64,000 nt of DNA from Mucor racemosus (taxonomy: Eukaryota > Mucoromycota > Mucoromycetes > Mucorales > Mucoraceae), in assembly GCA_027405735.1 (NCBI GenBank), contig JAPEHQ010000017.1, positions 131,501 through 195,500 of the forward strand, read 5' to 3'. A program made the position numbers and the translations under genes. Positions 59,865-64,000 of the stretch are shown here, piece by piece (position 1 is the stretch's first letter; the number at the start of each line of letters is the position of its first letter). The notes beneath the pieces were generated by a model. That model was given only the letters and a program-made list of their open reading frames with translations. It searched no databases and was not told the DNA's origin.

Positions 59865-60572
59865 GTATCAAGTGGGTACAGCATCATTAATTCTTGAAAA
59901 AGTTCTCAAATATTATAAAATCTCTTATTTTTAAGACTTACAGGGCTTATATGCGGAATATTAATTTCGAAAATTATTTTTGTCCAGATCATCAATTTTG
60001 ACATTTTTTAAATTTTTTTTTTGATTTTGCAAATCTAGAGTAAATTATACTACCAATTATAAGAGCAAAAAATGTACACATATGCAGAATTTAGCGCTCT
60101 ATTTGCTCAATAAAAATAATAAAAATTTTTATTGCAAAATATTACATAAAAATCCTTTAATCAAAAAACCGTTTTTGGGCCAAAAATGCCAAGTTTCATT
60201 ACTGAACATTTAATATTAAGCTTTTATAAAATGTGTATTAGTCATGGCTACAATTTTCTCTCACAATGTAATATATTTAAACGTTGATTTTGGTATCAAA
60301 AATTGATTTTTCTGTTTTTTGATCAAAATCATGAGTGTTGGTAAGGACAAAATGAGCCCCGAAAAATGTCCGCTACAAAGTCTGAATTTTCAGACCGTAC
60401 GTGGTTAAATATAAGAAAAGTAAAAAAAAAATGCTTTTTTATTTAAATTTTAGATATATACCATAGTATAAGAAGAGATTTAGTCATTCAATCTTGCTAT
60501 GCTCAATTACGGCGTCGTTCTACGGGCTCGTTTTTGCAATTTTATAATGAATGTATGATATGACAGCCGGTT
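59865..60572 (-). repeat. Repeat R2, right arm
   Basis: Inverted partner of 56853-57600, with outer end at about 60572 (AATGAATGTATGATATGACA). Arms are similar but not identical, with many substitutions and small indels. Confidence 0.8.
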
Positions 60573-61266
60573 TTTCTAGTAAAAAAAGTTTATGCTTCTA
60601 TTTCTATTATAGTATGTGACAGATATTTCCATTTAACCGCATTTTAGGATCAGATATCATTATTTACTACTGTATTGTTGCTTGTTGGACGTATTTCTTG
60701 ATTACCAGATCAAATCGAAGGCAATGATATTTATATCTGCTCAATAAAAAGCCAGAATTGGCTATAAACCTACGAAATGTTCCAGAAAAGTGATAAAATT
60801 TCAAATGACATAGAAATACAAAAAAAGAATAATCTGTTGTCTTGTCTAATAACCATAGTTTTGATCAGTAAGTAGCTACTGTGTACTTGAAAACAAATCT
60901 TTTTACCGCTGACAATCGTAATAAACTGAAATAGTAAGTTTATAGAAGGTTAATTTGTTTAAGTTTTATGAGTGATAAAGTAACATATAATCTCAGATTT
61001 GGCTTGCATATAAATTTAAGCAGTAAGTGTTATTTAAGTTTATTATGCTCGAGCAAAAACCATTGTTGCTGTAAACATTATTATAGCTATAAACATATTT
61101 ACAAAAGATGATAATCGTAAATATATTGGTTCTTGCATGTATTGCTCTACATCAACAACGTATTGAATTGTATTGTCTATATAACTATATATAATAATCT
61201 ATACTAATAAAAGCAAATGCAATTTAAAAACCCATTCCAGTAAAAAAATAGCATATAATCTTGAGA
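60573..61266. other. Gene-free AT-rich spacer
   Basis: No supported exon or repeat unit. Confidence 0.5.
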
Positions 61267-61505
61267 ACGGCACGATGCCCATGTACAAACCAATTTGTGC
61301 CCATACGATTAGCTCATTATGCTCATGGTCAGATTTTATTATTATGCACAAATAGGGATAATAATGATATGCTTATGGTAGGCAATTCTACTATTATTCA
61401 CACATGGGATTAATGTTATGCACACGGACAGAATCTATAATGATTCTACACATACAGGCTTAGCGTTGTGCTCGTGTGAAGTTTCTTTTGTTGTGCCCAT
61501 ATGCA
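61267..61505. repeat. Degenerate ~50-bp minisatellite, 4-5 units
   Basis: Units of roughly TATGCTCATGG, a CAGA-TCTA-TATTATTC block, then CACA-AGGGATTAATG recur, with TATGC/TGTGC words near 61319, 61370, 61420 and 61470. Divergence is high and unit limits are approximate. Confidence 0.55.
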
Positions 61506-61589
61506 TCTTGTGCAGCACAGGTCGGCCTTAGTGGATTTCAACTTTATCTCCTCTTTCAAAGCTTTTTTTTTTATTTTACATTTTACTGT

Positions 61590-63010
61590 AATAGTAACGT
61601 TTTTAAGGATATACTGTATGATGCTTTAGTCACTGCTGAATGCAGATGTGAGTTGACCGCATTATGCTACCTATCCCTAAATTTATTTTATATCTCACAA
61701 AAGACTCAAAAGCGCGTAAAATTCACTGCTTTTTCCTTGAAAACTAGGTCTCATTTTTCATCCCTGCTCTACTTTTTGTTTTCACTAAATAACACCAAGA
61801 AAAAATTATATGCCAATGTACCTGAGATGTTCAGCTTTAATCCAAAAACAATTATCCGGAAATATCCTATTTTTTACAGTTGGTATTAATTTTTCAATGC
61901 TAATGTTTCAGATTTTTTACGCGTATTTCACTACTAATGAATTGAAAACTTTGAGGCTTCATATCTCTGGAAAAAATTAAGCTATACTAACACTTTCTAA
62001 TAATAAAGCTTACTTGTTTTAAAGCGCTCTATAACATATTTTGATACAAAAAAATTCCGAGCACTTCTATTTTTTTTCATTTTTTTTTGGCATGTCTATA
62101 GTAGGTTTCAAAATATTGGTTAAATTGAGCAACATTTTTTTTGTATTCATGCCATCAACGTCGTTGAGTTCTCTCTGACCCAATTTAGTTTTTTTTGAAA
62201 TATTGATTCTTCGTGGAGATATCCTCAAAAATGTGTACAAAGAGATACCTTCGCTTCTAGCTTTAATTTTCCCCCTGTATACCCTCATCTCAAATTCTGA
62301 TTTTAAAAAAAAATTGACAAAAATCTTGTTTTCTCTGCAAAAAATGCAGCTTAAAGGTTAAGCTATAGCTCGATCGGTAGATAATTTTGCTGTGTATCTT
62401 TTCAATTACTTGTACCTAAAAAGTGTTTATGAAAAGTGATGTGTATATTCAAAAAACCTCCAAAATTTCAATTGCATTTTATGCAAAATTTAATGTGAAA
62501 CATTAGTCCAAATTTTAATTAGATAGATGCAAAAACCAAAACTGTACAAGAAACATTTAACAGATTAGTTCAAATTACTTTATAGTTCATGAGCCATCAA
62601 GCGAATTTGTTTTTTGGATCATTTTTTGACTGATTTAACAACAAATCGATTTTGAACCTCAGCTAGCCTAGGTTTTATATTCTAAGCTGTAATGTAAACT
62701 ATTATTTCGATTTTCTCGACAAAATATTAATATTTTTCGCGGAAACAAAAAAATTCAGAGTAACTTTCAACTAGATCTAGTAAATATAAAATATATATAT
62801 CTCAATTATGGAGCTTGAACTTTATTATCGATTTTAAGTCCATTTCTAATCCATTTTAGGTTAATGTTAGGTCAATATTAGGCCAACACACTTATAATCT
62901 AGTATTAATTCTTTTATTTCAGGACATATATCAATTGTAAAGAGGAGAGATACATCATTTTTAAAATTTGACGGAAATCGACTCAATATTGGGCGAGAAC
63001 ATCCAAAACC
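61590..63010 (+). repeat. Interspersed repeat R1, copy d
   Basis: Follows copy a for about 1.4 kb (GACCGCATTATGCTACCTAT, CTAGGTCTCATTTTTCATCC, TCGTGGAGATATCCTCAAAA, TTAGGCCAACACACTTATAA, ATATTGGGCG). The minus frame 62067-62288 corresponds to 25632-25880 in copy a. The left edge adjoins about 50 bp resembling the 3' end of LTR-E (TTATTTTACATTTTACTGTA). Confidence 0.7.
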
Positions 63011-63389
63011 TTCCTACTTCCTGGATACCATCTAACATCTATAACCTACTTTTTTACTCCACTTAATAAATTCGAATTTTACATAATGATATATAGCCTT
63101 CCTATATGATATTTTGTGTGAAATAAACAGTTTAGTTTTTGGATGAGAAGTTGGTCCAGAATATGGTTTCGATTTTGCATACTCAGTCATTGATTTTAAG
63201 GAAAATGTTGCATTTCCTTTTATACTAAATCTACTTCTTCCGTCAGAAACTGGCCCCAAATGTTAAATGCTAACCCCCAGGAAGGTGACTGGTTTGACAG
63301 GAAGAACGTGTGTATACAAAATACCCAAGGTGCAAGGCCTTCAATCTAAACAAGTTTATTCCTCTCCATTAACTTTTTATTAAAAAAAA
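63011..63389. other. Promoter of the cyclophilin gene
   Basis: AT-rich; GTGTATACAAAATACC at about 63311 could be a TATA-like element and an A tract precedes the start codon. No other gene. Confidence 0.45.
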
Positions 63390-63986
63390 ATGGCTGCTAA
63401 AAATCTCCCCAAGGTCTTCTTTGATGTTGCCGTTAACGGTAAACCCACTGGTCGTATGACCTTCAAGGTAAAAAAAAAAAAAACGATAATGTACAAGACC
63501 ATAAAAAAGCACAATATCTAAACCTTTCATCGTAGCTCTTTGCTGATACTGTCCCCAAGACTGCCGAGAACTTCCGTGCTCTCTGTACTGGTGAGAAGGG
63601 TATTGGTAAGTCTGGTAAGCCTTTGACCTACAAGAACAGTGCTTTGTAAGTAGTAAAATGTGGTTGCTTTTGATGTTTATGTATTGATACGTTTTACAAT
63701 GCAATAGCCATCGTATCATTCCCGGTTTCATGGCTCAAGGTGGTGGTAAGTTTATTTTTTTGTGTAGGAATGATGTAGCCGTTTAATCAAATTTTTTCTG
63801 TATAGATTTCACTTTGGGTGATGGTCGTGGTGGTGAATCTATCTATGGTCATAAGTTTAATGAGTAAAGTTTTTGGTTTTGCATTTATGACAGTCTTGAT
63901 TTAACATTTGTTTTTTTCAAATTAGTGAAAACTTCACCTTGAAGCATCAAGGCAAGGGTATCTTGTCCATGGCTAATGCCGGTCCT
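63390..63986 (+). CDS. Cyclophilin-type peptidyl-prolyl isomerase, 5' part
   Basis: Five exons visible: 63390-63467, 63536-63645, 63708-63745, 63806-63863, 63926-63986; 345 nt, 115 residues in frame, ending at a GT donor with the window. The sequence begins [20 protein letters not shown] and contains [32 protein letters not shown] (catalytic Arg in HRIIPGF) and LSMANAGP, typical of cytosolic cyclophilin A, which isomerises prolyl bonds and binds cyclosporin. Codon use is more C-rich than in neighbours, suggesting high expression. The C-terminal third lies outside. Confidence 0.97.
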
Positions 63987-64000
63987 GTAAGTTTTGTGTG

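Overview
The window looks like nuclear DNA of an early-diverging filamentous fungus, most likely Mucoromycota (Mucorales-type). The reasons are strong AT richness with long A/T tracts, many 50-80 bp GT-AG introns, a Sel1-repeat giant, fungal bZIP/DUF3425 and Zn2Cys6 factors, and a decayed zinc-knuckle plus RuvC-like (Fanzor/TnpB-type) gene of the kind common in Mucorales. The genus cannot be fixed from sequence alone. All assignments come from reading and splicing by eye; no database search was run.

Layout. 1.5-3.5 kb: a secreted PI-PLC-X-like phosphodiesterase and a TVP23-like Golgi protein (two apparent frameshifts), both minus, abutting a degenerate Fanzor-like relic (3.5-5.7 kb). 6.6-7.7 kb: a mucin-like single-pass membrane protein. 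9.8-17 kb: a mobile-element graveyard around two tRNA genes (Asp-GTC and Asn-GTT), with several nested solo LTRs, four of which keep perfect 5-bp target duplications. 18-24 kb: a ten-exon secreted sulfatase, a DUF202 membrane protein and mitochondrial NADP isocitrate dehydrogenase. 25-29.7 kb: a non-coding repeat (R1) and gene-free sequence. 29.8-37.4 kb: a 1,778-residue Sel1-repeat protein with a possible N-myristoylation signal, then a small protein with two WWE-like modules. 39.6-42.6 kb: an HSL-type alpha/beta hydrolase and a PYM-type exon-junction-complex factor. 42.9-46.2 kb: R1 copies split by solo LTRs. 47.8-55.1 kb: a bZIP-DUF3425 factor, a secreted barrel-like protein, a promethin-like membrane protein and a short Zn2Cys6 factor. 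56.8-60.6 kb: a large inverted repeat (R2) enclosing gene relics, including a dynein intermediate-chain fragment. 61.3-63 kb: a minisatellite and another R1 copy. 63.4 kb to the end: the 5' part of a cyclophilin gene.

The genes are ordinary housekeeping, secretory and regulatory genes with no evident operon or cluster logic. The most unusual content is in the repeats. An LTR family is stacked in tandem about 8 bp upstream of tRNA-Asp. A second repeat (F) begins 61-72 nt downstream of both tRNA genes in the same relative orientation, which suggests Pol III-targeted integration on both flanks. The solo LTRs nest in a readable order. Several one-base homopolymer frameshifts could be real mutations or long-read sequencing errors.
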